64,000 nucleotides of DNA from Campylorhamphus procurvoides. Taxonomy: Eukaryota; Chordata; Aves; Passeriformes; Dendrocolaptidae. The translations under genes and the position numbers were made by a program. The notes below the pieces were generated by a model that did no database searches, had not been told where the DNA came from, and saw nothing but the letters and a program-made list of their open reading frames with translations. Below are positions 14,548 to 28,867 of this stretch, in pieces (the stretch's first letter is position 1; every line of letters starts with the position of its first letter). Location of the stretch: NCBI GenBank assembly GCA_013396655.1, contig WBMV01000282.1, positions 310,001-374,000 of the forward strand. The letters run 5' to 3'.

Positions 14548-14697
14548 CATTTGGCCTGGCTAGAATTGAAACACCTTTCCATAGCAGATCTCCTAGGGCT
14601 GTGCTTTTATTGGTAGCTGGAACATATTGATGACACACCAGGGTTTTGGCTCCTGTTGAGCAGTCCTGGTACAGCAACAAGGCTGTCTCTCCAACCA
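14548..14697 (+). mobile_element. ERV LTR fragment (family B), 5' part
   Basis: Reads TTTGGCCTGGCTAGAATTG, CTAGGGCTGTGCTTTTATTG, GGCTCCTGTTGAGCAGTCCTGG and GGCTGTCTCTCCAACC. These align in order with the first 150 bp of the complete solo LTR at 52180-52735. The remainder of the LTR is missing and CR1 follows. Confidence 0.7.
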
Positions 14698-14729
14698 AAT
14701 TGAAATTGGGGAATTCAACTCACCAGATG

Positions 14730-15785
14730 TTAACTATGAATACTCCACAGCTGGTACAAACAGCTCCAGAAGATTCTAAAACACTGGTTGATCACTTCTT
14801 GATACAGGTACTAAGGGAAATGACTAGGAAAGGTGCCCTCTTTAATTTGTTGCCCCAGAGAGGGGCTTGTGGGAGAAGTGGCAATCTTGGCCACAGTGAC
14901 AATGAAGTAATTGGGTTTAAAATTTCTGTTGTCAGCAAAATTTTAACTCTGGACATGAGGAGAGCAGATGCTTTTGAAGGTGCTGCAATTCACCAGTGCT
15001 GGTCATTTTTTAAGTGCCACCTCCTAAGAACACAGAGCGGGCAATTTCCAAGTACTGGAAGTCAAGCAGGAAAGGCAGAAGGCTGGCTTGGTGGGACAGG
15101 GACCATCTTCTAGAGGTAAGGTGAAAAAAGAAAGTGTATGGCCAGCAGAAGATCAGGTGACATGGGAGGAATACAGATATGTTGCTCGCCACTCTAGGAA
15201 GAAAATTCATGTGCTCAATTAGAGTCGAAGCTGGCCAGTACTATGGGGAATAGGAAAAAGAGCTTTTTTAAATGCTTCCATAGAACACGGCAAAGCAAAA
15301 ATAACATCATTCCCTTACAGAAGGAGGATGGTCACCTCACAAACAGGGACACAGAGAAGGCAGAGATATTAAAGGCTTCCTTTGCCTTAGCTTTAAACAC
15401 TGATTATGGCCTATGAGTTTCCATTGCTCTGAGCTGGAGGTATATGACAGCAATGATGATAAAGTCCCAGTAAACCACAAACTTGTCTGGGATCTGCTGC
15501 TGCAGATCCATATAAGTCTGTGGGACCTGATAGGATCCATCTGAGAATACTCAAAGAACTGCCCGATGTCATGGTGAAACCTCTCTCAATGATTTTTGAA
15601 TGGTCTTGGGAATCTGGAGAAGTCCCAGCTGACCTGAAGCTGGCTAATGCATCCCAATTTTCAAGAAGGGCAAGAAGGGATGAACCTGGAAACTACAGGC
15701 TTGTCAGTTCATTTCAGTGACTGGTAAAACTAAGGACAAGACTATTCTGGGAGTAATTGAAAAGCACCTGAAAGACAACTAAATT
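14730..15785 (+). mobile_element. CR1 LINE ORF2 fragment (endonuclease to RT), plus orientation
   Basis: Conceptual translation over several frames gives the CR1 pattern. DHFLIQVLREMTRKGALFNL corresponds to the end of the endonuclease. LGHSDNEVIGF is its SDH-type motif and LDMRRADAFEGA follows. Next comes the HLTNRDTEKAEILKAS-type linker, then GPDRIHLRILKELPDVMVKP and FEWSWESGEVPADLKLA of early reverse transcriptase. Frames break repeatedly. Both ends are missing, including the 3' UTR. It is inactive and old. Confidence 0.85.
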
Positions 15786-18700
15786 TGGAGGAGCCGTCAA
15801 GTTAATATGATGTGTTACTCCTTGCTCCTGCAAGCTTAGTCTGAGAAAGAAGCATATTGGCAAGCTAACAGATATCTGCAACACAAAAAAGTCAGAATCT
15901 CTTTGTTTAGTGCTAGGCAGGAAGATCAATAGGTGTTGAATTGTTGACAATTAGGTGTCAAATTGTATAATCAAAAAAATGTCTGAAAGAGTTATTGTAG
16001 GGAAAATGTTGATGGAGTAAAATTTTTTTATAGCACTTGCTCAAATACTATTTTTTGAGTTTTATTTCTGTCAGTGCAAAATTTGAACTGTTTATAAATC
16101 AGCTTGACATGTCAATTTTTGATATGTTATCAACAAAGAAGAGAAAGCAACTAGTAAAATGTCATCTGAGATACCTGGAGAAAAGAGCTTGCTGTTACAG
16201 TTAAAGATGTCATGCAAAGAATCTAAAAAGTTGCAGGCTGTGATGTGATAGAAATTCTTACACCATTAAATGGATCATAACAATTAATGTATATGCCCAG
16301 AGAGACTGAAAACACACAATTTTAACATTTAGCCACCTCTCATGGGAATTTCATTGGCCACCTCTCATGGAGTGTTTAGGTTGAGATCTGGTACCTGAAA
16401 AGTAAAAAGGTGTGAGCCATATAAAACATCAGGAAAGTAAATGAGAGATGCAATACTTCACCAAATATTGCAATCTGGTTAGCAGCAATGAAGACTGAGT
16501 TGTGCATCATGCAGTAAGAAAAGACAAGAGTAGTTTTGCCACTAATTCTGATTTATTATTATCCCATTTTCTCCACAAATAACACTAGGATAGTAATGAT
16601 TTTTTTTTTTCTTGAAGTAGAGAAAAAATTATTACAATCTTTGTTATGATTAGAAAATAAGGTCATATGTACCCTAAAACTGATACAGGATCATTGTGTA
16701 CTTCTTGCAGGCTTTAAAGAGTGTGCAGTAAATAAGGGAAAGGCCAACACTTGGATGATAAAATTAAAAATATTAAATGGCTGCTACATATTCAAGGCAA
16801 CATTCTCTCAATGCAATGAACAAGGCAGGAAGCCTAAGGAAATTACTGTGTGACTGTGTAATTAATGCATCTGTTAATGAATCTGTGCACAGAGGCTGAA
16901 TTATGCTTTCACTAGTAACTTACATTGTGACACTTCTTAATTTTTGAAAAATTGACTCCACAATTTTGACTCTCTCAAAAAATCTACTCCACGGTTCTTG
17001 AATTCAATCTACTCTGTAGCTAGCTTAATCTAAATACAACATACTGTTTAGATAAGCTTTTCACCTCCATCTTACCATGTTTCTTTAGCAGTTTTTGGAA
17101 ATGAACTACTGCAACACAGACTGAACCACAGATCTGATGTTAAACAAGTTGTGGAGAAGTCCTGATTCCAGTAGAGTGGAAAAGGACCAATGGGACCTGT
17201 GCAGGTGTGTCTGTCAAACAACATCCAGATGGCAAAATAACAGATTTCAGAGACTAAACAGATTCCTGATTCATGTTTTCCTTTCTACATAAATTACTCT
17301 GACTTATAAAATAGTCTTTGGTATATGCGTTAGCTCCTTACTAAAATGAAGAGGTCACTTCAAATACTTGAAAATGTAATTATGAACTCAGCCAGAATTT
17401 AAAATATTGAGTACATTCGAACTTCATTTTCTAGACAGAAATTCTTTTAAAAAAAATCATGAAAGATATACTTTTATATCAGAAATTAATCTAAACATAC
17501 CTAAATCTTAAGAGAATGAGCACACAGCCAATCCCACTCACATTTTAACGTAGATGGTTTCTTGATGACTGTTATCTAATCAACAAATCATCTTGCTTTA
17601 AAAACATTGCTATTCGAGTAACTTTGAGTATGCTTATGCTAATATAACAGGTATTAGTTATTCATCTAGTTAAACCCTACAGAGGAATAAAATTCAAATA
17701 AAATCAGGCTTTTGGGTTTTCATATGCTTTTTTTATGGCCAAGTTTTTAATTTTATCAGAGCATCCCAATTTTGCCAAAAAGGTTGTCAGGCAAGACTAT
17801 CACCATGCCTAACACCTATCAAAGAGCCACCACAGTTTTTAACTTCTCCATGTTTCCATGGAAGCTAAGTAGATTAACTGATCACTTTTAAAGCAGGATC
17901 TGTGAGGTACTTCAGAAATCATGCAGCCTGAAAATCTTCTTCATTTGCTAGAAGAACTGCAAAACCATGGATCATACATTTTTCAAAAGCAAAAACTAAA
18001 TCAAAATCATGTGCTTAATTTTTTGAGAGACCACAGAAAAATCCATGGGAACTAAAGTAGGGATCCAGGAAAACTAAAATAAGCATCATCCCTGCAGTTT
18101 CAATGTCAGGTCATTAACATTTACAACAGTCATGGAGTCATCACAAGGAAATTACAAGCAGAAAATGGCCTCAATGATAAAGTAGGGAAAAGCATATAAA
18201 ACAATGAATTCCAAGAAATAGCATGCCTTCCTCTTCACCTTCTAAACAAAACTATTCCCTTCATAATTACCAAGAAAGATATTTAAATTCAGGTAAGTTA
18301 GATTCCCTTGCATTCCTTGGAATTCCTTTAAATGCTTTTACTGTTTCTTTTGGTGACAAACACATGCACAGCAAATCTAAACCAAAACAACAGATTTAAA
18401 ACCAGCCAGAAACCATATAAGTGTTAAGTAGAGTATTGCACTTAGGTTATACTCTATAACATTCTATTACAATGAGTTTTATTTAGAGACAGCTCCCTAC
18501 AATTTCCAGATATAGAAGCTAAACTGGGATTCCTAAATCTCATTGACTTAAATTCATAGATTGAAGAGGCTGAATGAAAATTTGGCTCACTATGGGTTTA
18601 GAGACTAAGAACATAACATGTATATATCCACTGTCATCTAATGGAAACCTGAAAATGAACTGAAGAAATATAAGGGTGACAGAAGGAAAGACATAATAAT

Positions 18701-21179
18701 ATCGTAAGTTAGTCCTCAATGTCACTTACAAAGTTTGCAAGACACAATTCCACTCCTTATGTGAAGACAAGGGAGTGTTTTAATGAAGCTAGCATAAGAA
18801 TTAAGAAATGTCCTTTGCTCAAGGGAACCTCTGTGGACAAAGAGGAATTAAATTTGAGAATCTTTGAGTTCTACAGCTGGAAACTGTTTTGCCTATTGGA
18901 AGATTGATAAGTATTAGGAAAAAAGTGCAAGTCGAATAAATTCTAGCAGATGCCAGTTACTCAACAGCAAGTTTAGTAAGTCTTGCTGACAGAAATATGT
19001 TCCTCCTCATTTATTTAATTACATAAATGTGAGTGTTAAATCAAACTCATGATGGCAGTATTGGATGGGCCAAACTTTCACTTGAAAAAGCTGACTAATG
19101 CAAATGACAATGGAATCTCCAAGATTTGGAACTACTTAGCAAGAAAAATAAATGTTCACTTCATCAATAATCAGCTCACTGCCACAACTGAAAGTAGTGG
19201 TGTAAGTGGTGCTTGAAGTAGGAAAGTAACAAAAACGAGATAACACTGGAAATCATGAAAAATGAAAAATCTAAAGAGTGACATTTATTCTTGGATCCTT
19301 TGAGAAGATATCTCATGAAACGTTACCCACACTTAAATACTTCACTAAAACTCCCAGTCAATTTCAGTTCTGCAAGATCGGTGGATGTGGAGGACTTCTC
19401 TGTATAACACGCTTTGTGATCTGCCTTTGATTGCTAATTCACCTTGTCTCTAACATTTTCTATTCCACAATCAAAATATGATTTGGAGAGGTTGTGCTTT
19501 AGGATGGGGTGCCACCCCTGCTTCTGAAAATGGCACCTCTATGAAACTGCTCAAGTCTAAATTTGATTGTTCACACTAACTCCATTACTTTAGGAGGAGC
19601 TGACTTTCCTCTACACTGACCTTCACTTGCTACCAACCATTTTAATGAAATTAAAGTAATTTGAAATTAAGTAAAAAGTCACAATTTCTAGAAAACTCAA
19701 TATCTGCCACTAAACATATAATTTCACAGAAAAATTCCTAAAACTCGTAAGTTGCCATAAAAAGCTGAAAAAAAAGCTAAGAAAAAGCCAACAAACCAGC
19801 TGCCCCATTTTTCCTTTAGTCAAGTGACTGAAGCTCTTATCCCATAGGGAAACTCTGTGTATACATGTTTTTCACTGAAGAAAATAAACATGGATACAAA
19901 GCAAATTTCTGCTTCAAATACACTAAGCAATCTGCTCATTAAAAGAGGTTTCTGTGGCAACAAAACCTATCATTGAACCACATTAATTTCTTATATACAT
20001 CAAGTATATTACTGGTAGTTCAGTAATGGTGGAAGAGGGACTGGAGTGATGTGAAATTGAAGCTGCACTGGGCCCAGTTCACTCCATGTTTCTGTGATTC
20101 CTCTTCACTATCAGCTTGGGGTACAACACAGCACCAAAGCCTTTGTAATCTTCTTTACCTCCCCGCAGTGAATCAATCTAGAGTTCAATTCCACCATATC
20201 CTCAAATTAAGACAATTTTATAAAAGGAGTCTTACTTGGCATGTTCCAGAAAAATAAATCAATCAATAAAACAGAACTACTAAATGTGTCAGCAAACAAC
20301 AAGAAACCTACAATAAACATGTTTTTTCAAAAGCATCATAATGGAAAAAAAAGTGAGGAAATGAACATTTTTGTAAACAGATTTACATCGTAGGTGATAA
20401 TATGTACATTCCTTAGCACAGAGGTAGCAGATTTAGGTATACTTATTTTGACTGCATTAAAGATTGAGAACTAGAGATAGCAATGCTGACTTTATGACCA
20501 AATCATGTATGGGCATAAATCCATCCAGAACCCAACTGATATGCTATCTTAAGCAACAAAGGTCTCAGGATTAAATAACCTAATTTGTGCAAAGAACAAC
20601 TTTGTTTGCTTTTTTTTTTTTTTTTTTTGTTAAGTTACTATGTCTGGACTTCCTCCCCACACCTTGCTGAATTAAAAAATATATTTACACCACCATATTT
20701 AAAAATAAAGATGCAATTTTAAAACATCTTTAATAACATATTTAATAATCTTTTAGGGAAAATGGAAAATATTTATGAGGGAAAAAGGAAACAGAAAAAA
20801 AAAAGGACAAAAATGGTTCCATGATAGTTCTGAATAATTTTTACTTATTTTGAAGAAAATACCAAGTAAGGTGCTGTGGTGAGATATTAAGTTTCTTCAG
20901 TAGCATTGGATTTACTGGAAACAGGAGGCTTACAGACCCTGAGGAAGACTGTGGAATGATGTTTCTTTTGTTCAGGTTAGCTCTGGCTTGCCAACCACAA
21001 AGACAAAAGGAATTTGCTAGTTTTGTGTTGGGTCTCTATAGACTACCCGCACAAAGCTTAACACTAAAGGATTATAATTCTTTGTACATTTTCAGCTTTC
21101 TAGTCTTATTAGAATAATACTTAAATGAAAGTATTTACTCCAGAACTTACCTAACAGATTGTTCTATTTTAGCCGACAT
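15786..21179. other. AT-rich intron, no recognised element
   Basis: About 5.4 kb with no CR1 or LTR I could recognise. Minor items: a 14-bp word GCCACCTCTCATGG repeated at 16332 and 16357, and a T run at 20610-20628. Confidence 0.5.
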
Positions 21180-21778
21180 ACCTATGAAAAAAGAGGTCAT
21201 GTGGAGGAAGAACCGCACTAGGTATTGGTGTGCCCACACCTCAAGTACTGTGTTCAGTTTTGGGCTCCTCACTTTAAAAAGAACATTGAGGTACTGGAGT
21301 GTGTCTAGTGAAGGGCAACAAGGGCAACTTGTAAAGGGTCTAGAAAACATGGCTTATGAGGAACGGCTGAGGGAGCTGAGTTTGTTCTGTCTCCAGAAGA
21401 GGAAGCTCAGGGGGGATCTCATTGTTTTCTACAACTGCATGAAAGGAGATTGTCATGAGGTAGAGGCTGGGCTCTTCTGCTGTGCCTGCAGTGAGAGGAC
21501 AAGAAGAAATGGCCTTAAAATGAGACAGGTGAGATTCATATTAGATATTACAAAAAAAAGAAAAAAAAATTCCCTGTCTGGACAGTCAGTCAGGCACTGG
21601 AATGGGTTGCCCAGGGAGGTGTTGGAGTCACCACCCCTGGAGGTATTCAAGACATGTCTGAATCTGGTGCTGGGTGATGTATTCAGCAGTTTAGGGAATA
21701 CAGCGGTTGTGCTGGGCTGATGGATGGATTGGTTGATCTTGAGGGTCTTTTCCAATTCTGATGTTTCTATTCTAAGAA
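21180..21778 (+). mobile_element. CR1 LINE, C-terminal RT region and 3' end, plus orientation
   Basis: One unusually long open frame (21184-21720) spells the C-terminal CR1 ORF2: MAYEERLRELSLFCLQKRKL, RGDLIVFYNCMKG, RTRRNGLKM, HWNGLPREVLESPPLEVFK. It ends with the 3' UTR (GATCTTGAGGGTCTTTTCC and a decayed ATTCTAAG tail). The ORF survives for 178 codons but lacks the catalytic part of RT, so it is a 5'-truncated dead copy. Confidence 0.9.
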
Positions 21779-24700
21779 AATGCTCTGCTGGCATGAAAGG
21801 TAATAACTAGGCACTACTTAGGGAACAGAGAGAACAAAACCCTTAAAAATTGACTACACACCAAAAATTTCATTACTTTAATTACGGTCCACATATCTAG
21901 CCAGGTGCGCTAAATACTGTCATCGTTAGATTATTGCAAAAGAAACAAATGAACTATAGAATTATGAGAAAATGATTTCCAGGCACCAGTTAGCTAAGTA
22001 ATAAGGCCATGTAAAAACCAATTAATTTTATCATCCTTAATAACTGGTTGAAGAGATCAAATCTGGCAAACTTCCAGTCACTACTCTGTGTCTTTATATG
22101 ATTATTTCTAACCTACAGCTGCATTTTGGATAAGTAAACAGAAAAAAATAAAATACTTGTAGAAAAACCCACAAAACGAAACCACAGTTTTAAATACTCC
22201 TAAAAACAGGAGGTGGGAGGAAGAGCAAGCAGATTGAAAAAGGCATTGACAATCTTTTTTCAACTCCCTGCTGGGTAACATGAGCATATCACCAATAGGT
22301 GTAGGACCTAAAATTGTTGAAAGTGACTACAATTTGACCCACCATCTGTTTTTTCTAAAAAACAGACAATTAGCAATTTAATTCATTTGGCACACTATAT
22401 ATTACAGTACATATGTCACACTAGATGAAGTGATTTGGTTTCTACATAAAGTTGTAGAAAAGGTGCCTTGAAGCTTTTGGATTATTTTTATTTCTTGGTG
22501 GTTGTATTTTAGAGACACTTTTGTTTAGATAAAAAGCCATGCCCAGGGCTTAAATTCTACCACGTGCAGCTTTTAGTCTTTTTAAAAGCAATGCTAAAGT
22601 AGGAAATAATGCACCATACTGCTATGCCAAATGTTATTTATTACACTATGTCCATGCTTTCATTTTCTGAAGCCTGAGGCTCGACTGTCAGATTACAGGT
22701 GTCCTTTAGGTTGCTATAAAAAGTTAACAGTAGTAATTGCCATGCTAACAGGATACACAGTATCTTCTTACCAAACAAGTGTAAGGCATTTCCCCATTTT
22801 ATAGATACACTAACACAATGCACATTTTCAGGATTATTTTCCATTTAATTTATCTGTTTCTTACTATACATTTATTTGGTTAAGCATATGGAGATATGGA
22901 GTGTGGGTGAAAAATAAGCAATCTGAGGGAAAAATATTAGCACAGTAATTTTGAATAATTTGCAACACAGGATTATTTGGAAAGTCATAGTGGTTTCTAT
23001 CATCATATATGAAGGTATTTTTTAACTTAAATATCATCTACAGTAGTCATGTAGAAAGCAACCATAACATTTATGTTCCAGTTTTTTCATACTTTTAACA
23101 GTTAAGCTTATTCTATAACTTATTAATGTAGCTATGTGCATCACCTACAGCTATTACATTTTTACCTGTTTTAAGTTTTTTTATATATTAAAAAAAGCAT
23201 GGCTGTATGTAATAAATAATAAATTGGTGACAGCCTCTAGTACTTACCAACAAGAAAGTGACTTTTTTTCCCCTGAATTCAGACAAAATTTTAACTGAAA
23301 GCTGTCTTTTCATTTTTCTCCTTCATTACTACTGACAATGGTACTATCAAAAAAGAGTTTGGTTTTATATGTCCGTACTTTTCAGACAGTCAAGCATAAT
23401 TTTGCCCCCTTTGAAACTCCTCATTGTTAATGCAATCATTTTCTATATTTACTGTGAACTTGGTCTTTAAAAGTAGTAATTTCTTTTTTTAATTATAGTG
23501 ACCTTTACCACTTGTCTGGCCTTTCTCTTATCCATAAGTCATGACAAGTGAACTAGAAATATTGATTATGTTTTTTATCCTCTCAGACTGAATAAAGAAT
23601 GAATTTAACATCACTTGTTTCCCACATAAGTAATTCAGACACTTATACATTACAAAACCTTGAATAAAGATTTATATATAGTCTATTTATTAGCATCATG
23701 TAAGCAATAACCTGGAGAGAATCACAGGTTCTGACCCCAAATCTAGGAAAACATTTTAAGTCTCATTTTAGGCAGGTGTGCAGTAAATACAATTTCTACC
23801 CCACTAACATTAAATGGCCACAAGCAGTGCAATGATGTGCCATGGCAGGATTCAGTATTTGCTGGGTTTGCCTTGGCCAGAGCTGCTTTTAGCTGGTTTG
23901 AGCCCAAACAGCAGTTGTTTGGTAAAGGTGCGACTTTTTACTTACCCTATCTGAGATTAAGTTCTGTACCCATCATATGTAGGGAAGGTCTGACTAATGG
24001 GGTAGACACTGTGTAATAGTCAAATATTCATTTGGCATTCATGGAAATGAGCAGGGGTGTATTCTGCAAGTTCAAAACTTGGGAATCAAAAATGAAAAAA
24101 AAAAACAACAACAAACAAACAAAACACAAAACACAAAAAAGCCCTCAACCACAAACAGCCTGACTGTTTGAAGAAGTATGTAAGGATAACTCCCTAAGAA
24201 GACCCAAGGGGAAGGGAGTTCCACTAGGACCATCATAATCTTCCAAGCATTGACCTCAGGATGCTGATAAATTGTAGTACATCCCTCCCCAGTGCCCTCT
24301 GCAAGAAGAAGGCAGGTGATAATGTTAGGGCACAAGGAGACGCTGGAGAGGTAAGCATCGCTTCAGAGAAAGGGAGCAGATATTAGTAAGGTTATGTGCC
24401 ACCTATCTGTATTGTTAATAAGGTTCCTCTGTGTTAATTAGATAATCTGAATGCTACACTTAAAATGTGAATTAGACAAAGAAATGAATGTACCAACAGA
24501 TTCTGCTGAAGCGCAAGCTGCTCTTGTAGCCCTTCCTCTGGCTATGTCTGGATGTCACAGCTCTCATCATCCTAGTTTCTTCAGATAACCTCTCCGAAAT
24601 GCTTCCTCTCAAGGAGGAATAATTTTTGTATTTGAAGAGGATTTTATGGATGAGGTGTTCAAAATTTCACCAAGCACAGATTTTTGAAGTTCCTTCTTTA

Positions 24701-26267
24701 AATTTGGAACAAGTTCATTTTACATTCCTATTTACAAGAATTCAGTTGAGTCTTAAATAACATCAGCAACAGGTCTTCTAAATCCCATTATCATTAAATG
24801 CCAACTAAAATCACCTTCTCAGGTTGACTTGTGAACTCATTAGTTTAATTTCATGTAATTAATTTCATCAGGTTAACTTCTGTATTTGCTCAGTAATTTA
24901 CATTAAATACTCAGAAAAAATTGTCATAATATCTCTTTAATTACAGTTTAATTAAGATAATTGTTATGATATCTATTTTGTAAAGTTCATTTTCTTCTCA
25001 AATTGGTCTCTGTAACAATCCAAACAGTTAAGACAAATTAAGTCTTAAGTGACTAACAAAGACAATAATCAAGATTTGTTAGTTTGCAGGCACGTGCTCA
25101 CATTTCTAAATTTTCCCAAGTAATTTAGAGTGCAGATTTAATTGATATTCTTCCTATGATTTTAAAATGTGGTTTTCCAATTTAGGTAATTATAAAAAAA
25201 AACCCAAGCAAAACCAAACCAAACAAAAAACTCAACCCTACTATTTAATGCCTCTATAGTTCCATTTAAAAGGGAAAAAAATATAATTTGCAAAAATTAA
25301 AACCATTACCTTAATTGTATTTCTGTATCATTGAAGTTTCTTGAAACAATTTAAACTTCCAAGACACAGCAATATCAAGTGCTTCTCTCCTAAGTCCCAG
25401 TTGTAAATAGTTTAAAACTGTGTCCCCAGACTCAGCTTAGCTGAGAAGTCAACTGTGCCTTTCTTTCTTTAGCTGTCACCATCACCCCTCAATCAGCATT
25501 AACAAAGCTTTCGCCATAGACTCAACAACTTCATTCAGTTGTACCTTCATGATGCACTTGTACGTTCATGTGTATTGTTCCAGGAACTGGCTCCCAGTTG
25601 CTCACTATCTACAAGCTGGCCAAAATGGCACACTGGTCAATCTGACAAATAATTGAAATTGCATATACATGTGATTCTTCTAGACTATCCAATTGGAAAA
25701 ATACGTCTGTGTATGCAGTTTGGGTTTTTTTTGTTTTTTTTTAAGTATTGAAACGTGTTCCCACTTGATGAAGTCTGATTTCTTATTCCATGCTAAAGAG
25801 AAAATATAATACTTTGGTTCTTACAAACCATAAAGGAACAGGTATTTTCCTGGTAGTCCTGGATGTGTCAAAACTAAACCACAGAAAATTGTATCCAAGG
25901 GACACTGGACTGACAGAAAATGTTTTTATTACCAGACTTATGACAAGTAATTTAGAACCAGAAAACACTATAGAGAAATGGCATAAAGTACACTTCAAAA
26001 TCCTTGTTTTTTTCCTGCTTGAAAAACAAACAAACAAACAAAACCCCTATTTGTTTCTGATTATTTTCAGAATTATATAATCTATAAATTTTGACAATTC
26101 TCTTGAATTTGTTAGGTGTTTTGTGATATTTAAAGTTAGAATCAAAATAATAGAAAGAAACTATCATGGAAAGCATATGGAAAAAGCTGTTTACCATCCC
26201 ATAATTTTTGTTTCCCCACATAAAGAAGCAAGAAATATGTGTCTTGCTTCTTTTTTTTTTTTCATAA
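21779..26267. other. AT-rich intron, low-complexity tracts only
   Basis: Contains CA-rich tracts at about 24093-24150 and 25190-25232. A block at 23830-24360 is less AT-rich and could be an unrecognised LTR, but I could not match it to the other LTRs here. Confidence 0.5.
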
Positions 26268-26720
26268 TACAATCATAGATTCACAGAAAAATTCCATTTG
26301 GAAATGGCCTCTGGAGATCATCTAGCCCAATCCACCTGCTCAACAGGGCCACCTAGAGCTGTTTGCCCAGCATCATGCCCGGTCAAGTTTTGAATGATCT
26401 CCAAAGATGGATACTCTGCAACCTCCCTGGGCAATCTGTTTTGGTCCTTGAGGATCCTCACAATCAAAGAGTGTTGTCTTAGATCTAGATGAAATTTCAT
26501 ATATTTCAATTTGTATCAATTGCTTCTTCTGGTTATGGCTGAGAAGAGTCTGACACCATCTTCTTTGTTCATTCCTATCAAGAATTATTTATTCACATGA
26601 ATAAATTGCTCCTATGCATTGTCCTGTCCTGTCTGAAGAGCTCAAGTGATCTCATTCTCTTCTCATATGAAAGATGTTCCAGCATTTTAATAATCTTTGT
26701 GACCCTGCTCCACTAAGTTA
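26268..26720 (-). mobile_element. CR1 LINE 3' fragment, minus orientation
   Basis: Begins with the reverse octamer tail (ATCATAGATTCACAG), then GGAAATGGCCTCTGGAGATC, CTGCTCAACAGGGCCACCTA and a TCAAGTGATCTCATTCTCTT region. Ends near GACCCTGCTCCACTAAG. Divergence is moderate. Confidence 0.85.
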
Positions 26721-28867
26721 ATGCATTTCTCATAGTGCATAGGTTAAAGGGAGGAACAGAAAGTTATATATTTCCTCTCCATTGTAGATGTGAATATTCA
26801 GAAACCATATAATACTACACAAGTTTTGGATGGGCAGAGAAAATTTCAACTGCTTTTGTATATACATGTAAATAGAGTATATTACACATGTGGGTATATT
26901 TCATTAATTGTTTTCATCAAAGGGCAATGACTGATAATTATTATTTTTATCATCATTATAAAAAGTGATAATTCACTAATTTGTTCTCTAATTCTCAGAA
27001 GTGGTCTATTTAAAGAATGTGTCATAATTAACATTAAAATTCACATTAAAAATTATTCTGTCATGTAATATCAAACTCTGACTTTGTCATAATCTCAGTC
27101 TAATAATGTCAAGTCCTAAATCCTCAAATGCAGAAGCTTAGAGGTTCTCAAAAATAAATTTAATTCAGAATATTCACTGTATTTTCAGAGTAAATGGGAC
27201 CAAAGACTGCATCAGAAGCACTAAATTTCACAGCATGTTTTCTGTAAAATCATTACATTTTCTTGTCATATCAGCTTGGAACTTCCTAAGGGGTTTCTTT
27301 GCCACTCACTTTCTCAGGTATTTGATCAGATTTCATAAACGTTCTGTGAAGCTACAAGGAATTGTAGATCATCTCCAGCTTAGCCAAAGTTCACTTTTTA
27401 CATGACTTGCAAGAGTTTCAGTATGCAAAATATTTCATCTTAGAGCAGGGGAGAGCAAAAAAGAAAAGGAGAGGAGAATGAGAGGGAGATGGAAAGAGAA
27501 AGGGAGAGGAAGAGATGAAGAGAACAAAGAACAGAAGAAAGTGCCCCTTTTGTGTCTTTTTTCTGTAAATGGAAGGACTTTCTACAACATCTGGAGAATC
27601 TGGAGAGTTGCAAACAAGAGAAGATATGACCAGATATTAAACACATAAAATGTAGTAGTAATAATAATAATAACCCTTTGTATTTTGAGCTGTTGTTTAG
27701 AGAAAATAAGTGAAAGACTCAGTGGTTAGACATCTTAACATAACCTTGGAGCACTTGCCAGTCTACACAGTGTTTTGTTTTCTGATAAAATTAAATCTTT
27801 TAGCATTTTGCACATGATATGAGTGGCTAAATAACCAAAAAATTAAGATTAACAGTGAAGCCAAAGCCAGTTGTCATCCTCTTCTTATATAAAAAAAAAA
27901 AAGAAAAATAAAAGTCCAAATTTAAAATTCAAGGAGAAAGATGATGGTCTACTTTTTGATGTGACAGCACAGAGATAAAGGCTTCCTCCCTCATGATTGG
28001 ATTTTTCCCTTAGTTTTAAGGAATCCAAACTCACATTACATATCTCACCTTAATAACAGATTTGTGGCAGCTTCGGGATCTACAATGTGTTATTCTAGCA
28101 TTTTTCATTTGTCATTACTTTTTTTTATGCACAGACCATGCAGGACTGAAAGAAAGAGGAAAGAATAAAAGAAAAGAACCCAAAACTTTCTGGCAGTTGT
28201 TCTGAGAAAGAATACAAATGGCTGTTCAAAAGTATAAGCCATAACATAACATTATTATGGATTTTTAATTGAAGGATGCAAGCTTTTATTTCTATTCCCT
28301 ATGCATTCCTAATAAGTCTACTAAAATGCATGTACTCAGTGCTTTATTTCATATGTATAATTTTTATAAGCATAAACAAAAATTTGTAATTTAAATATAA
28401 TGATGCAAGGGGATGTTTAATATATATTTCAGATAACCAACAAGAATTGTCAGCATACACGAGCCTAAAGTCATTTTATTTTAAAAGCTTTCTTTGTATG
28501 GTCTTTAGTATAATTTTCCATAAGAAACAAATTAATACATAAAAACCCTTACAAAAAAAACTCCCAACAAAAAAAAAATCAACAAAATGAACAAAAAAAT
28601 AACTATAGAAATAATTTTAAAAAAGCAGCACATCAAGCAGGAATTCATATAATTTTCTCTGTGCCATAGAAACTACCTTTTAGTAAACTGTTGCTTCAGC
28701 ACCAGGGGAATATGATGAGGTTCAATCATACCAAAAGGTTTGCAGTAACACCCATTAAAATGAAAGTACAGACTCATCGGTTAATAAAAATAATTAATTA
28801 ATTTAATGCAAGGCAATGATTAATTAACTATCTGTGCACTATCTTTGGAAGTAAGCATCATATGTAA
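26721..28867. other. AT-rich intron with polypurine and A-rich tracts
   Basis: A purine-rich run of about 90 bp lies at 27450-27540 (AAAGAGAAAGGGAGAGGAAG type). A (TAA)n repeat is at 27657-27672 and A-rich low complexity at 28550-28605. No gene or element is recognised. Confidence 0.55.

Noticed and set aside
21184..21720. 178-codon ORF, longest in the window, as a possible gene
   Set aside because: The sequence is the C-terminal part of CR1 ORF2 with a CR1 3' tail and no catalytic core.
24072..24335. Minus-strand ORF of 87 codons
   Set aside because: Its C-terminal part (many F, V and C) comes from the CA-rich tract. The rest has no recognisable domain.
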